64,000 nt of DNA from Stenotrophomonas maltophilia (GCA_002363385.1 DEVL01000004.1:193766-257765); one strand, 5' to 3'. Positions 44,462 through 53,602 are shown, counted from the first letter of the stretch. Notes: generated by a model not told the origin, from the sequence alone. Made by a program: numbers and translations.

Positions 44462-45411
44462 ACCGCCCGGATCCGCTGACGCCAGAAGAGCGCGAACTGG
44501 CCCGGCTGCTGGGTCGGCCGAGCGCGACCGGTCCCGCACCGGCGATCGACGAGGCCGTACTCGCGGCCGCGCGCACCGCCGTTGAAGCACCGGCGGCGGA
44601 CGCTGCCACCTGGACCCTGCCGCCGGCTGCGCCGGTGCGGGCACCTCGCCCGCGTTCGCGCCTGCCTGCGGTGTTCGGCCTTGCCGCCTCGGTGATTTTC
44701 GCCGTCGGCATCGCCTGGCAGCTCAAGCCCGAGGATCCGCCCGCGCCGCCGCTGGCTGAACCGGTTGCCACACCCGCACCAGGCCCCGCCGCATCAAACA
44801 CCGCAGGGACGGCGGCTGCGCCGGCAATGGACGCCGCACCGGCACCGGCCCCCGTCGCTGCACCGCCCGCGGTCCAGCAAGAGCGCATTGCGAAAGACAC
44901 AGCGGCCTCCACCGCGCCCACCTCGGCGCCTGCGCCCGCGCATGCGCGGACGGCCGCCCCGCCCCGCCCGGAAGTGATCACCGCACCCGCACCGCCTGTT
45001 ACTGCGCCAGCGCAGGCACCGGCACCGGCACCGATGATGTCCGCCCCGGCGCCGGAGGCGGCATCGGCCGCTGCCCTGCAGGCGAACGAACCGGCGCTGG
45101 ACAGCGTGGTGGTGACCGGCTCCAGGATGGACCGCGCCGCACCGGCCAAGCCGGCACCCAGCGCCCCCGGCGTGATGCGGCGCGCCGCCGCGCCGATGGC
45201 GGCCCCGGCCGCTTCCGACGATGCCGTGCGTGCGTTGCATCAGGCCGTCGCTGCCGATGCCAGCCTGCCCCGCAAGCAGTGGCTCAAGCGTATCCGCGAG
45301 CGACGTGATGCCGGCGATGTGGATACCGCGCGCGCCAGCCTGGAGCGCTATCTGCAGCAGTACCCGGAAGTGCGCATCCCGCGCGATCTGCGCCAGCTGC
45401 TCGAGAACTGA
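44458..45411 (+). CDS. single-pass membrane protein, probable anti-sigma partner with TonB-box-like motif
   Basis: A 317-residue protein that I do not recognise as a known family. Residues 1-68 are cytoplasmic and open with TPEERELARLLGR. One membrane helix spans 70-88. A proline/alanine-rich stretch (92-205) would cross the periplasm, then LDSVVVTGSRM (214-224) appears, then a basic helical tail (about 240-317). The four-base overlap with the sigma gene suggests an anti-sigma factor. The LDSVVVTGSRM string resembles the TonB box at the N-terminus of TonB-dependent receptors, which is unexpected in such a protein. Confidence 0.7.
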   Translation: MNRPDPLTPEERELARLLGRPSATGPAPAIDEAVLAAARTAVEAPAADAATWTLPPAAPVRAPRPRSRLPAVFGLAASVIFAVGIAWQLKPEDPPAPPLAEPVATPAPGPAASNTAGTAAAPAMDAAPAPAPVAAPPAVQQERIAKDTAASTAPTSAPAPAHARTAAPPRPEVITAPAPPVTAPAQAPAPAPMMSAPAPEAASAAALQANEPALDSVVVTGSRMDRAAPAKPAPSAPGVMRRAAAPMAAPAASDDAVRALHQAVAADASLPRKQWLKRIRERRDAGDVDTARASLERYLQQYPEVRIPRDLRQLLEN

Positions 45412-45455
45412 CGCGCGGCGTACGGTGATCGGGCATCCCCACTAGAATGGTGGGA

Positions 45456-46064
45456 ATGCCCGATACGCTCGCCACCGCCGTCAGCCACAGCCTGGACATC
45501 AAGCACAGCCGCTTCATCGCCCATGCCGCCCCTATCCAGCATGCGGCGGCCGCGTTGGAATTCCTGGCGGAGGTCGCGGTGGCGGATGCCACCCACAACT
45601 GCTGGGCGTACCGCTACGGCAACGAGTATCGCTCCAGCGACGACGGCGAGCCGTCCGGCACGGCCGGGCGCCCGATCCTGGCCGCCATCGATGGTCAAGG
45701 GTTTGATCGGGTCATGGTCGTGGTGACCCGCTGGTACGGCGGCATCAAGCTTGGCGCCGGCGGCCTGGTGCGCGCCTATGGCGGCACCGCTGCCGAGTGC
45801 CTGCGGGTGGCACCGCGGCTGCCGCTGATCGCCATGGCCGAGCTGGACGTGCAGGCCGGCTTCGAGGATCTGGGCCCGCTGCATGCCGCGCTGGGCACCC
45901 ATCTGGCCGAGAAAGTGGACGAAGCGTTCACCGCCGACGGCGTGAACCTGCACCTGCGCTTGCCGGCCGATCAGGTCGAGCCGTTGAAAAACCGCCTTCG
46001 CGACGCCACTCGTGATCGTGTCCGTATTGAATCCCGCATCGAACCAGGCCCATCGAATGACTGA
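45456..46064 (+). CDS. yigZ: YigZ/IMPACT-family protein
   Basis: A 202-residue protein. The N-terminal domain (about 15-115) has the IMPACT motif SDDGEPSGTAGRPIL and the VVVTRWYGGIKLGAGGLVRAYGG block; a C-terminal ferredoxin-like domain follows. IMPACT proteins relate to translation control in eukaryotes; the bacterial role is unclear. ATGs at 45447 and 45456 are both possible, and the second aligns better. It overlaps the next gene by eight bases. Confidence 0.88.
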   Translation: MPDTLATAVSHSLDIKHSRFIAHAAPIQHAAAALEFLAEVAVADATHNCWAYRYGNEYRSSDDGEPSGTAGRPILAAIDGQGFDRVMVVVTRWYGGIKLGAGGLVRAYGGTAAECLRVAPRLPLIAMAELDVQAGFEDLGPLHAALGTHLAEKVDEAFTADGVNLHLRLPADQVEPLKNRLRDATRDRVRIESRIEPGPSND

Positions 46065-47823
46065 CGCACCCGCTCCGCACGACACGCCGATGCGCCGATT
46101 GGGCAGCTTGAACACGCTGTGGCCGTTCGTCCGACGGCACGTCGGGCTGTTCAGTGCCTGGCTGGTGGCCTTGGCGGTGTCCTCGGTGGCCACCCTGAGC
46201 CTGCCGGTCGCGGTGCGCCAGATGATCGACCACGGCTTCACCAGCGGCGGCCAGATCAACAAGGCGTTCGCGCTGCTGTTCCTGGTCGCGGTGGTGCTGG
46301 CCCTGGCCACCGCCGCGCGCTTCTTCTTCGTCTCGCTGCTGGGCGAAAAGGTGGTCGCCGACCTGCGCAGCCGCCTGTATGCCCACCTGATCACGCTCGG
46401 CGCCGGCTTCCACGACCGCAGCCGCAGTGGCGAGCTGGTCTCGCGCCTGACCGCCGACAGCGAACTGCTGCGCAGCGTGATCGGCTCGACCATGTCGGTG
46501 GCCCTGCGCAGCAGCGTCACCGTGGTCGGCAGTCTGGTGATGCTGTTCGTCACCAGCCCGCATCTGGCGGCGTGGTCGCTGGTTGGCATTCCGCTGGCGG
46601 TGCTGCCGATCATCATCGGCGCCCGTCGCCTGCGCAACATCGCCCGCGCCAGCCAGGACCGCATCGCCGATGCCAACAGCCTGGCCTCGGAAACCCTCGG
46701 CGCGGTACGCACCGTGCAGGCCCACGCGCGTGAGCAGTATGAACGCGGCCGCTTCAATGCCGCGCTGGGGGATGCGATCGGTGCCGCCCGCCGGCGTATC
46801 CGCGCCCAGTCGATCGTCACCGCCAGCGCGATCGTGCTGGTGTTCGGCGCCATCGTCGGCGTGCTGTGGCTGGGCGCGCACGAGGTGATCGACGGCAACA
46901 TGAGCGCCGGTACGCTGGGCCAGTTCGTCCTGTACGCGCTGATCGGCGGCGGTTCGGTCGGTGCGCTGGCCGAGGTCTGGAACGAGTTGCAGCGTGCGTC
47001 CGGTGGCATGGGCCGCATCGCCGAACTGCTGCAGGAAAACGTGGAGATCACCGCCCCCGCCCATCCCACCCCGTTGCCGCAGCCACTGCGCGGCGAGATC
47101 CGTTTCGAGGATGTGGTGTTCCACTACCCGCAACGCCCCGATACCGCTGCGCTGGATCATGTGAACCTGCACGTGCGCCCGGGTGAGACGGTCGCGCTGG
47201 TCGGCCCGTCCGGCGCCGGCAAGAGCACCATCCTGTCGATGCTGCTGCGTTTCCACGATCCGGCCGCCGGTCGCATTCTGGTCGATGGCGTGGATCTTCG
47301 CGAGGTCGATCCGGCACAGCTGCGTGAGCAGCTGGCCCTGGTGCCGCAGCAGCCGACCCTGTTTGCCAGCAGTGCGTTCGAGAACATCCGCTACGGCCGC
47401 CTGGAAGCGACCGACGAAGAAGTGCAGCGCGCGGCGGAAGCCGCCGAGGCCGATGAGTTCCTGCAGGCCCTGCCCGAGGGCTATGCCAGCGAGCTGGGCG
47501 AGCGCGGTGCCCGCCTGTCCGGTGGACAGCAACAGCGCATCGCGATCGCGCGCGCCCTGCTCAAGAACGCGCCGATCCTGCTGCTCGACGAAGCCACCAG
47601 TGCACTGGATGCACAAAGCGAGCGCGCGGTGCAGCAGGCGCTGGAGCGATTGATGGCCGGCCGCACCACGCTGGTGATCGCGCATCGCCTGGCGACCGTG
47701 CTCAAGGCGGACCGCATCGTGGTGATGGACCACGGCCGCATCGTCGCCCAGGGCACGCATGCCGAACTGCTGGCCGAGGGCGGTCTCTACGCCGAACTGG
47801 CGCGCCTGCAATTCATCGATTGA
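46057..47823 (+). CDS. ABC transporter, fused membrane and ATPase domains (ABCB type)
   Basis: A 588-residue half-transporter. Six membrane helices (about 25-310) are followed by an ATPase domain with Walker A GPSGAGKST, signature LSGGQQQRIAIARAL and Walker B LLLDEATSALDAQS. It would act as a homodimeric exporter of the MsbA-like group. The substrate is not evident; lipids, drugs or peptides are typical. The start at 46057 overlaps the yigZ stop (ATGACTGA). Confidence 0.88.
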   Translation: MTDAPAPHDTPMRRLGSLNTLWPFVRRHVGLFSAWLVALAVSSVATLSLPVAVRQMIDHGFTSGGQINKAFALLFLVAVVLALATAARFFFVSLLGEKVVADLRSRLYAHLITLGAGFHDRSRSGELVSRLTADSELLRSVIGSTMSVALRSSVTVVGSLVMLFVTSPHLAAWSLVGIPLAVLPIIIGARRLRNIARASQDRIADANSLASETLGAVRTVQAHAREQYERGRFNAALGDAIGAARRRIRAQSIVTASAIVLVFGAIVGVLWLGAHEVIDGNMSAGTLGQFVLYALIGGGSVGALAEVWNELQRASGGMGRIAELLQENVEITAPAHPTPLPQPLRGEIRFEDVVFHYPQRPDTAALDHVNLHVRPGETVALVGPSGAGKSTILSMLLRFHDPAAGRILVDGVDLREVDPAQLREQLALVPQQPTLFASSAFENIRYGRLEATDEEVQRAAEAAEADEFLQALPEGYASELGERGARLSGGQQQRIAIARALLKNAPILLLDEATSALDAQSERAVQQALERLMAGRTTLVIAHRLATVLKADRIVVMDHGRIVAQGTHAELLAEGGLYAELARLQFID

Positions 47824-47890
47824 TGACGGGCCGGTAACATCGGCCATCGCATCCTGCAGCCCTCACTGGACGTGCTGCAGGAGGTGCTTC

Positions 47891-48085
47891 ATGTCGTTCC
47901 GACAGTTCCCCGCCACCGACGCCAACGGCGACGATTATGTCATCATCGAATTCAAGGATGAGCAGACCGATGCCTCTTCAGGAAACGGCCAGAGTGCGCG
48001 CTATGAGCTTGCCGATGGCCGCCATCTGATCCGCGACGGACGCGAGTTCCGCACCGCGGGCGGCGAGCTGACCCTCGTCACCTGA
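47891..48085 (+). CDS. small hypothetical protein, 64 residues
   Basis: Not recognised. The gene has a strong AGGAGGT 5 bases before its ATG and no overlap with neighbours, so it is likely expressed. The protein is acidic and polar without a signal peptide or membrane helix: MSFRQFPATDANGDDY, then VIIEFKDEQ, then ARYELADGRHLIRDGREF. The last part looks like a compact beta-sheet domain. It follows the ABC exporter by 67 bases and may be in the same transcript. Confidence 0.68.
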   Translation: MSFRQFPATDANGDDYVIIEFKDEQTDASSGNGQSARYELADGRHLIRDGREFRTAGGELTLVT

Positions 48086-48111
48086 CGCGTTGAAAAAAAG
48101 TTACGCGGATG

Positions 48112-48130
48112 TTGGTCAATTTTTGACCAA
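48112..48130. repeat. 8-bp hairpin after the small gene
   Basis: TTGGTCAA / TTGACCAA with a three-base T loop, 26 bases past the stop of the 64-residue gene and preceded by AAAAAAA. It may act as a weak terminator between converging genes. Confidence 0.45.
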
Positions 48131-48168
48131 GCATCTTGACAGCCTTTTACTGCAAGGCGCGTACGCAC

Positions 48169-48214
48169 TTATCCACATGTTTGTGCGCAGATCATCCACA
48201 CCCCCTGTGGATGA
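48169..48214. promoter_or_regulatory. cluster of three DnaA-box-like sites
   Basis: TTATCCACA at 48169-48177 is a perfect DnaA box. TCATCCACA (48192-48200) and its exact inverse TGTGGATGA (48206-48214) each differ by one base. They lie in 46 bases of the gap between the small gene and tyrA, which converge. The inverted pair can also fold as a 9-bp hairpin. Confidence 0.5.
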
Positions 48215-48232
48215 ATGCTGCAGCGCACCGTG

Positions 48233-49345
48233 TCAGCGCACCAGAACGCGGCCGATACCGGAGGCATCGATCTCGGTGGCCGCCGCCTGCAGCGCGAGGG
48301 CATCGCTGCCTGCCACGAAGCCCACCCGGAAGTGCACCTCACCGGCCGGCGTCCGCGAAGAATGGATCGAGGCCAGGCTGACCCGGTGCCGTTCGAACAC
48401 ATGCAGCAATTCGCGCAACGAGCCGGGCCGGTCTTCGGGCAGGTGCACACTGATCGCGTTGCGTTCGGTGAGATCGGCCAGCAGGTAGCCGACCCGCTCG
48501 AAGGTGTAATTGCCGTCGGCCAGCACCTCCGCTCCCAGGCTGTCGCGGTTGTCCAGCAACAACTGCTGGCGGAACGCCGCGCGCGCCGCGTCATCGCCCT
48601 GCTCCAGCTGCGAGCGCAGCTGCTGCAACTGGGCCAGCAGCCGGTCCAGCATCGGTGCCACGTGCGGGTTGCCGAACTGGATGTCTTCGTAGATCGCCGG
48701 ATTGAGCGAGAGGATGCGCGCGATGATCGCGGTATCCAGCTCGAACGAGGCCGAGCGGTACGGCATCAGTGCCGGCAAGGCGCCGAGGAGCGGCGCGTAT
48801 TCGCGCAGCACACCGGCCTGGGCCAGATGCGTGGCATGCACCATCGCCTGCACCAGCGCCATGACCTGGTCATGGTGCTCGGGCGTGGCACGTACGCATT
48901 CCGCTTCCAGTGCCTCGCACAGCTGCTGCACGAACGGCTGCCACCGCGACAGGCGCGCCTCGCAGACCACCATCACCCTGCCCTTCAGCGTGGGCGCCTT
49001 GGGCGGAGCCGTCATCGGATGCAGACCCACCACCTCCGCCTGCGAGGCAAGCATCGCCTCCACCGGGGCCGATTTGACCGAGGTGACATCCAGCCACAGG
49101 CGGTCGGCTTCGCGACCGGCCGAGCGGGCCACGTAGTCGGCGATCAGCGCGGGCGTGTGCCGGATCGGTGCGGAGAAGATCAACACCTCGGCGCGCTCGA
49201 GCAGTGTCTCCGGGCTGTCCGACGCTGCATCGGCCGGGTCATGGCCGATCACGTCCAGCCCAAGCCGTTGCTCCAGGAAGCGGCGCAGCCAGCGCCCGTA
49301 GGCACCGTCGCTGCCGACGATGCCGACCACCGGTTTCAGACTCAC
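48233..49345 (-). CDS. tyrA: prephenate dehydrogenase with ACT domain
   Basis: A 370-residue enzyme of tyrosine synthesis. The NAD(P) loop is GIVGSDGAYG (8-17). LWLDVTSVKSAPVEAM, GLHPMTAPP and the TPEHHDQVMALVQAMVHATH helix are TyrA blocks. Residues about 290-370 form a regulatory ACT domain (HLPEDRPGSLRELLHVF), suggesting feedback control by tyrosine. Its ATG overlaps the pdxY stop by four bases. There is no chorismate mutase domain. Confidence 0.9.
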   Translation of the reverse strand: MSLKPVVGIVGSDGAYGRWLRRFLEQRLGLDVIGHDPADAASDSPETLLERAEVLIFSAPIRHTPALIADYVARSAGREADRLWLDVTSVKSAPVEAMLASQAEVVGLHPMTAPPKAPTLKGRVMVVCEARLSRWQPFVQQLCEALEAECVRATPEHHDQVMALVQAMVHATHLAQAGVLREYAPLLGALPALMPYRSASFELDTAIIARILSLNPAIYEDIQFGNPHVAPMLDRLLAQLQQLRSQLEQGDDAARAAFRQQLLLDNRDSLGAEVLADGNYTFERVGYLLADLTERNAISVHLPEDRPGSLRELLHVFERHRVSLASIHSSRTPAGEVHFRVGFVAGSDALALQAAATEIDASGIGRVLVR

Positions 49346-50250
49346 GCCAGGCGCTCGGCGACGAAGCGATCCGGCAGTGCCAGTGCCGCCGGCGCCGCCG
49401 CCAGCACATCGAACTCTTCGTGCCCGTTGGCCAGCGTGGTCTCCAGTGCGACATGCACGCCGGCGATGGCGCGCGAGATCGCCTGTTCGAAGGGTTCCCC
49501 ACGCAGCAGGAAGGCGACCAGCAACGACATCAGCACATCGCCCGTGCCAGCCACGTCCACCGGCAGATGCGGCGAGGACCAGCGCCAGATGGCATCACGG
49601 CTGACCGCGAGCGTGACCAGCTGGCCTGGATCGCCGCCGACGCTGTGCGCCAGCACCCACTCCGGCCCGCGCGCCAGCAGCGCCTGCGAGGCGGCGATCG
49701 CATCATCCTGGGCCAGGCTCGGCATCCCGGTCAGGCGGCCGAGTTCAAAGGCATTGGGCGTGACCAGCCAGGCATGCGGCAGCAGACGTTCGGCGAAGAC
49801 GTTTTCCAGGCCCGGCTCGACGTAAGGGCCGGTGTGGGTGTCGCCAATGACCGGGTCCAGACAGTAACGCAGCTGCGGCGAGGACGGCAGCACCGCATCG
49901 AGCCAATCGGCGAAGGCCGCACCGTTGCCGACGCTGCCGAAGTAGCCGGACACCAGCATCCGCGCCCGCTGTGGCAGGCCCCGTTCACCGGCGCCGAGCA
50001 GCAGATCGGCGAACCAGTCCGAGGGCAGCACGCGGCCGCGCGTGGTCTCGTAGAACGGCGCGTTGCTGAGCAGCGTGGTCGGGATTTCGGCCACGCGCAC
50101 GCCGAGCGCGCGCAGCGGCGGCACGGCCGCGCTGTTGCCGGCATAGCCGTACACCAGTTGGGACTGGACCGAGATGACGTCGACCGGCGACGGACCGTCC
50201 GGGCGCTGGCGGCGGCCGTGGACCAGGTGGCTTTCGAGGGATTCGTTCAT
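49342..50250 (-). CDS. pdxY: pyridoxal kinase
   Basis: A 302-residue ribokinase-like kinase that phosphorylates pyridoxal to PLP. VISVQSQLVYGYAGNSAAV holds the substrate motif, YCLDPVIGDT is the family hallmark, and VAGTGDVLMS carries the catalytic aspartate. An extra 20-residue basic lead precedes the conserved domain; a start closer to it may be used. It is translationally coupled to tyrA, an unusual pairing of vitamin B6 and tyrosine genes. Confidence 0.88.
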   Translation of the reverse strand: MNESLESHLVHGRRQRPDGPSPVDVISVQSQLVYGYAGNSAAVPPLRALGVRVAEIPTTLLSNAPFYETTRGRVLPSDWFADLLLGAGERGLPQRARMLVSGYFGSVGNGAAFADWLDAVLPSSPQLRYCLDPVIGDTHTGPYVEPGLENVFAERLLPHAWLVTPNAFELGRLTGMPSLAQDDAIAASQALLARGPEWVLAHSVGGDPGQLVTLAVSRDAIWRWSSPHLPVDVAGTGDVLMSLLVAFLLRGEPFEQAISRAIAGVHVALETTLANGHEEFDVLAAAPAALALPDRFVAERLA

Positions 50251-50318
50251 GCCGACATTTTACGCCTGCGAGTCTCTCCAGGCGCGGCGGAAGGTGGGTC
50301 GAGCGGTGGACCGCGCAC

Positions 50319-50345
50319 AAAAAAGCCCCCTGTCGCCAGGGGGCC
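50319..50345 (-). terminator. intrinsic terminator of the hrcA-dnaJ operon
   Basis: An 8-bp stem GCCCCCTG / CAGGGGGC with loop TCGC. On the minus strand six T follow. It sits 29 bases after the dnaJ stop. Confidence 0.88.
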
Positions 50346-50373
50346 TTCGGTAGTTCACAGGAACCCGTGACGC

Positions 50374-51510
50374 TTACGACGTCATCCGGTCCCAGAAGCC
50401 CTTCACGCCATCGATGAAGGTCGCCGACTTCGGCGAATGCTTGCGCGCTTCCTCACCGGTGAAGGTGGTTTCGAACTGTTCCAGCAGCTTGCGCTGCTCC
50501 GGGGTGAGGTTGACCGGGGTCTCCACCACCACGCGGCAGTACAGGTCGCCTTCGCTGCGGCTGCGCACCGAACGCACGCCCTTGCCCCGCATGCGGAACA
50601 GTTTGCCGGTCTGGGTCTCGGCCGGGATGCGGATCTCGGCATAACCACCCAGCGTGGCCACACGGACGGTATCGCCCAATGCCGCCTGCGAGATGCGGAT
50701 CGGCACTTCGCAGTGCAGGTCGTCGCCGTCGCGCTGGAAGATCGCGTGTTCGCGCACGCGCACTTCCACGTACAGATCGCCCGCCGGGGTGCCGGCCGGA
50801 CCGGCCTCGCCTTCACCGGACAGACGGATGCGGTCACCGGTGTCGACGCCCGCAGGCACCTTGACCGACAACACTTTGTCTTCCTCGACACGGCCATTGC
50901 CGTGACAGGTCTTGCAGGGGTTCTGGATGATCTGGCCACGGCCGTTGCAGTGGTGGCAGGCCTGCTGCATCGCGAAGATACCGCGCTGGATGCGCACCTG
51001 ACCCTGGCCACGGCAGACCGAACAGGTCTCGACCTTGCCATCTTCCGAACCGCTGGCATTGCAGTCATCACACTCGACCAGACTCGGAATCTCGATGCGG
51101 CGCTCCACGCCCATCACCGCTTCTTCCAGGTCCAGCTCCATCACGTAACCGATATCGGCACCGCGACGGGCCTGGCGCGGACCACCACCGCCGGCGCCAC
51201 CGCCGAAGATGTTGCCGAAGATGTCGCCGAAGATATCGCCCATGTCCGGGCCACCCGGACCACCACCACCGCCGCCCATGCCGTGCTCGAATGCCGCGTG
51301 GCCGTGGGCATCGTACATGCGGCGCTTGTTGCCGTCGGACAGGGTTTCGTAGGCTTCCTTGCATTCCTTGAAGGATGCTTCGGCCTGGCTGTCACCCGGA
51401 TTGCGGTCCGGATGGTATTTCATCGCGCAACGGCGATAGGCCTTCTTCAGTTCTTCATCGCTGGCGGTGCGGGACACGCTCAGCACTTCGTAGTAATCGC
51501 GCTTGCTCAT
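50374..51510 (-). CDS. dnaJ: chaperone DnaJ
   Basis: A 378-residue type I J-protein. The J-domain has HPD at 33-35. A Gly-rich stretch (about 75-105) is followed by four zinc motifs (CDDCNASG, CSVCRGQG, CHHCNGRG, CKTCHGNG) and the C-terminal substrate domains. It stimulates the DnaK ATPase. The ATG at 51510 (MSKRDYYEVL) is the conserved start. Confidence 0.97.
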   Translation of the reverse strand: MSKRDYYEVLSVSRTASDEELKKAYRRCAMKYHPDRNPGDSQAEASFKECKEAYETLSDGNKRRMYDAHGHAAFEHGMGGGGGGPGGPDMGDIFGDIFGNIFGGGAGGGGPRQARRGADIGYVMELDLEEAVMGVERRIEIPSLVECDDCNASGSEDGKVETCSVCRGQGQVRIQRGIFAMQQACHHCNGRGQIIQNPCKTCHGNGRVEEDKVLSVKVPAGVDTGDRIRLSGEGEAGPAGTPAGDLYVEVRVREHAIFQRDGDDLHCEVPIRISQAALGDTVRVATLGGYAEIRIPAETQTGKLFRMRGKGVRSVRSRSEGDLYCRVVVETPVNLTPEQRKLLEQFETTFTGEEARKHSPKSATFIDGVKGFWDRMTS

Positions 51511-51633
51511 AGCTTGAATCGGGTTCCGGAAGTCGGGATTCGTCAAAGCGGAAGAGCGGCACCAGGTCCGCTCTTTCGCCGGGCGCCCCGACAGGCCGGG
51601 ATACGGCTGTCAGGACCAGAAGGGGAGACGACA

Positions 51634-51661
51634 ACGGGACGTTGCCTGCACAACGTCCCGT
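51634..51661 (-). terminator. hairpin between dnaK and dnaJ
   Basis: A perfect 10-bp stem CGGGACGTTG / CAACGTCCCG with loop CCTGCA, just after the dnaK stop. The tail has few T. It probably lowers read-through to dnaJ or protects the dnaK mRNA end. Confidence 0.6.
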
Positions 51662-51673
51662 GTCATGGCCGGA

Positions 51674-53602
51674 TCAGGACTTCTTGTCGTCCTTGACTTC
51701 GGTGAACTCGGCGTCGACCACATCGTCGTGCGCGCCGTTGTTGCCACCAGCATCCGGACCCGGTGCGGCGCCACCCTGCTCGGCTGCCGCGGAGGCCGCG
51801 AACAGGGCCTGGCCGGCTTCTTCCAGTACCTTCGACTTGGCTTCAATCTGGGCCTTGTCGTCGCTCTTCATCGCGGTTTCCAGATCGGCCAGGGCCGACT
51901 CCACCTTGCCGATCACATCGCCGCCGACCTTGCTGCCGTGCTCGGTGATCGCGGTACGGGTACCGTGGATCAGCGCGTCAGCCTGGTTGCGGGCCTGGAC
52001 CAGCTCATGGAACTTCTTGTCTTCTTCGCGGTTGGCTTCCGCGTCGGCGACCATGCGTGCGATCTCGTCCTCGGACAGACCCGAACCGGCCTTGATCTCG
52101 ACCTTCTGTTCCTTGTTGGTCTTCTTGTCCTTGGCCGACACGTGCAGGATGCCGTTGGCGTCGATGTCGAAGGACACTTCCACCTGCGGCAGGCCGCGCG
52201 GCGACGGCTCGATGCCGGAGAGATCGAACTTGGCCAGCGACTTGTTGAAGCGGGCCTGCTCGCGCTCACCCTGCAGCACGTGCACGGTCACCGCCGACTG
52301 GTTGTCCTCGGCGGTGGAGAACACCTGCGAGGCCTTGGTCGGGATGGTGGTGTTCTTCTCGATGATCTTGGTGAACACCCCACCCAGGGTCTCGATGCCC
52401 AGCGACAGCGGGGTCACGTCCAGCAGCAGCACGTCCTTGACGTCGCCGCCCAGCACGCCGCCCTGGATCGCAGCACCCAGTGCCACGGCTTCGTCCGGGT
52501 TGACGTCCTTGCGCGGTTCCTTGCCGAAGAACTCGGTCACGGCCTGCTGCACCTTCGGCATACGGGTCTGACCGCCGACCAGGATCACTTCACCGATGTC
52601 GCTCGAACGCAGACCGGCATCGTTCAGCGCGATGCGGCACGGCTCGATCGACTTCTTGATCAGGTCTTCCACCAGCGCTTCCAGCTTGGCGCGGGTCAGC
52701 TTGATGTTCAGGTGCTTCGGGCCCGACGCGTCAGCGGTGACGTACGGCAGGTTCACTTCGGTCTGCTGGCTGGTGGACAGCTCGATCTTGGCGCGCTCGG
52801 CGGCGTCCTTCAGGCGCTGCAGGGCGAGCGGATCCTTGCGCAGGTCGATGCCCTGGTCCTTGTTGAACTCATCGACGAGGTACTCGATGACGCGGTTGTC
52901 GAAATCTTCGCCGCCCAGGAAGGTGTCACCGTTGGTGGCCAGCACTTCGAACTGCTTCTCACCGTCCACGTTGGCGATCTCGATGATCGACACGTCGAAG
53001 GTGCCGCCGCCCAGATCGTACACAACGATCTTGCGGTCACGGCCGTCACCCTTGTCCAGGCCATAGGCCAGGGCGGCAGCGGTCGGCTCGTTGATGATGC
53101 GCTTGACTTCCAGACCGGCGATGCGGCCTGCATCCTTGGTGGCCTGGCGCTGGCTGTCGTTGAAGTAGGCCGGCACGGTGATCACGGCCTCGGTGACGGT
53201 CTCACCCAGGAACGCTTCGGCGGTCTTCTTCATCTTCTCCAGCACGCGGGCGGAGATTTCCTGCGGGGCCATCTTCTTGCCGTCGCTGGTCTGCACCCAG
53301 GCATCGCCATTGTCATGGGCCAGGATGCCGTAGGGCACGTGCGCGATGTCCTTCTGGACTTCAGCGTCGGTGAACTTGCGGCCAATCAGGCGCTTGACGG
53401 CGTAGAAGGTGTTCTTGGGGTTGGTCACGGCCTGGCGCTTGGCCGAGGCGCCGACCAGGACTTCGCCGTCCTTGGTGTAGGCGACGATGGACGGCGTGGT
53501 GCGATCGCCTTCCGCGTTTTCGATGACGCGGGCCTTGCCGCCGTCCATGATCGCCACACACGAGTTGGTGGTGCCGAGGTCGATACCAATGATCTTGCCC
53601 AT
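51674..53602 (-). CDS. dnaK: chaperone DnaK (Hsp70)
   Basis: A 642-residue Hsp70. The ATPase domain starts IIGIDLGTTNSCVAIMDG and includes VYDLGGGTFDVSI and ILVGGQTRMPKVQ. The substrate domain follows, and the chain ends with a Gly/Ala-rich tail and acidic DVVDAEFTEVKDD. It works with DnaJ and GrpE. The ATG at 53602 is the usual start, with a GGGAG upstream. A heat-shock promoter motif lies in the spacer before it. Confidence 0.98.
   Translation of the reverse strand: MGKIIGIDLGTTNSCVAIMDGGKARVIENAEGDRTTPSIVAYTKDGEVLVGASAKRQAVTNPKNTFYAVKRLIGRKFTDAEVQKDIAHVPYGILAHDNGDAWVQTSDGKKMAPQEISARVLEKMKKTAEAFLGETVTEAVITVPAYFNDSQRQATKDAGRIAGLEVKRIINEPTAAALAYGLDKGDGRDRKIVVYDLGGGTFDVSIIEIANVDGEKQFEVLATNGDTFLGGEDFDNRVIEYLVDEFNKDQGIDLRKDPLALQRLKDAAERAKIELSTSQQTEVNLPYVTADASGPKHLNIKLTRAKLEALVEDLIKKSIEPCRIALNDAGLRSSDIGEVILVGGQTRMPKVQQAVTEFFGKEPRKDVNPDEAVALGAAIQGGVLGGDVKDVLLLDVTPLSLGIETLGGVFTKIIEKNTTIPTKASQVFSTAEDNQSAVTVHVLQGEREQARFNKSLAKFDLSGIEPSPRGLPQVEVSFDIDANGILHVSAKDKKTNKEQKVEIKAGSGLSEDEIARMVADAEANREEDKKFHELVQARNQADALIHGTRTAITEHGSKVGGDVIGKVESALADLETAMKSDDKAQIEAKSKVLEEAGQALFAASAAAEQGGAAPGPDAGGNNGAHDDVVDAEFTEVKDDKKS

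Noticed and set aside
45928..47847. A 639-residue minus-strand open frame opposite the ABC exporter
   Set aside because: Antisense shadow of a gene with intact Walker and signature motifs.
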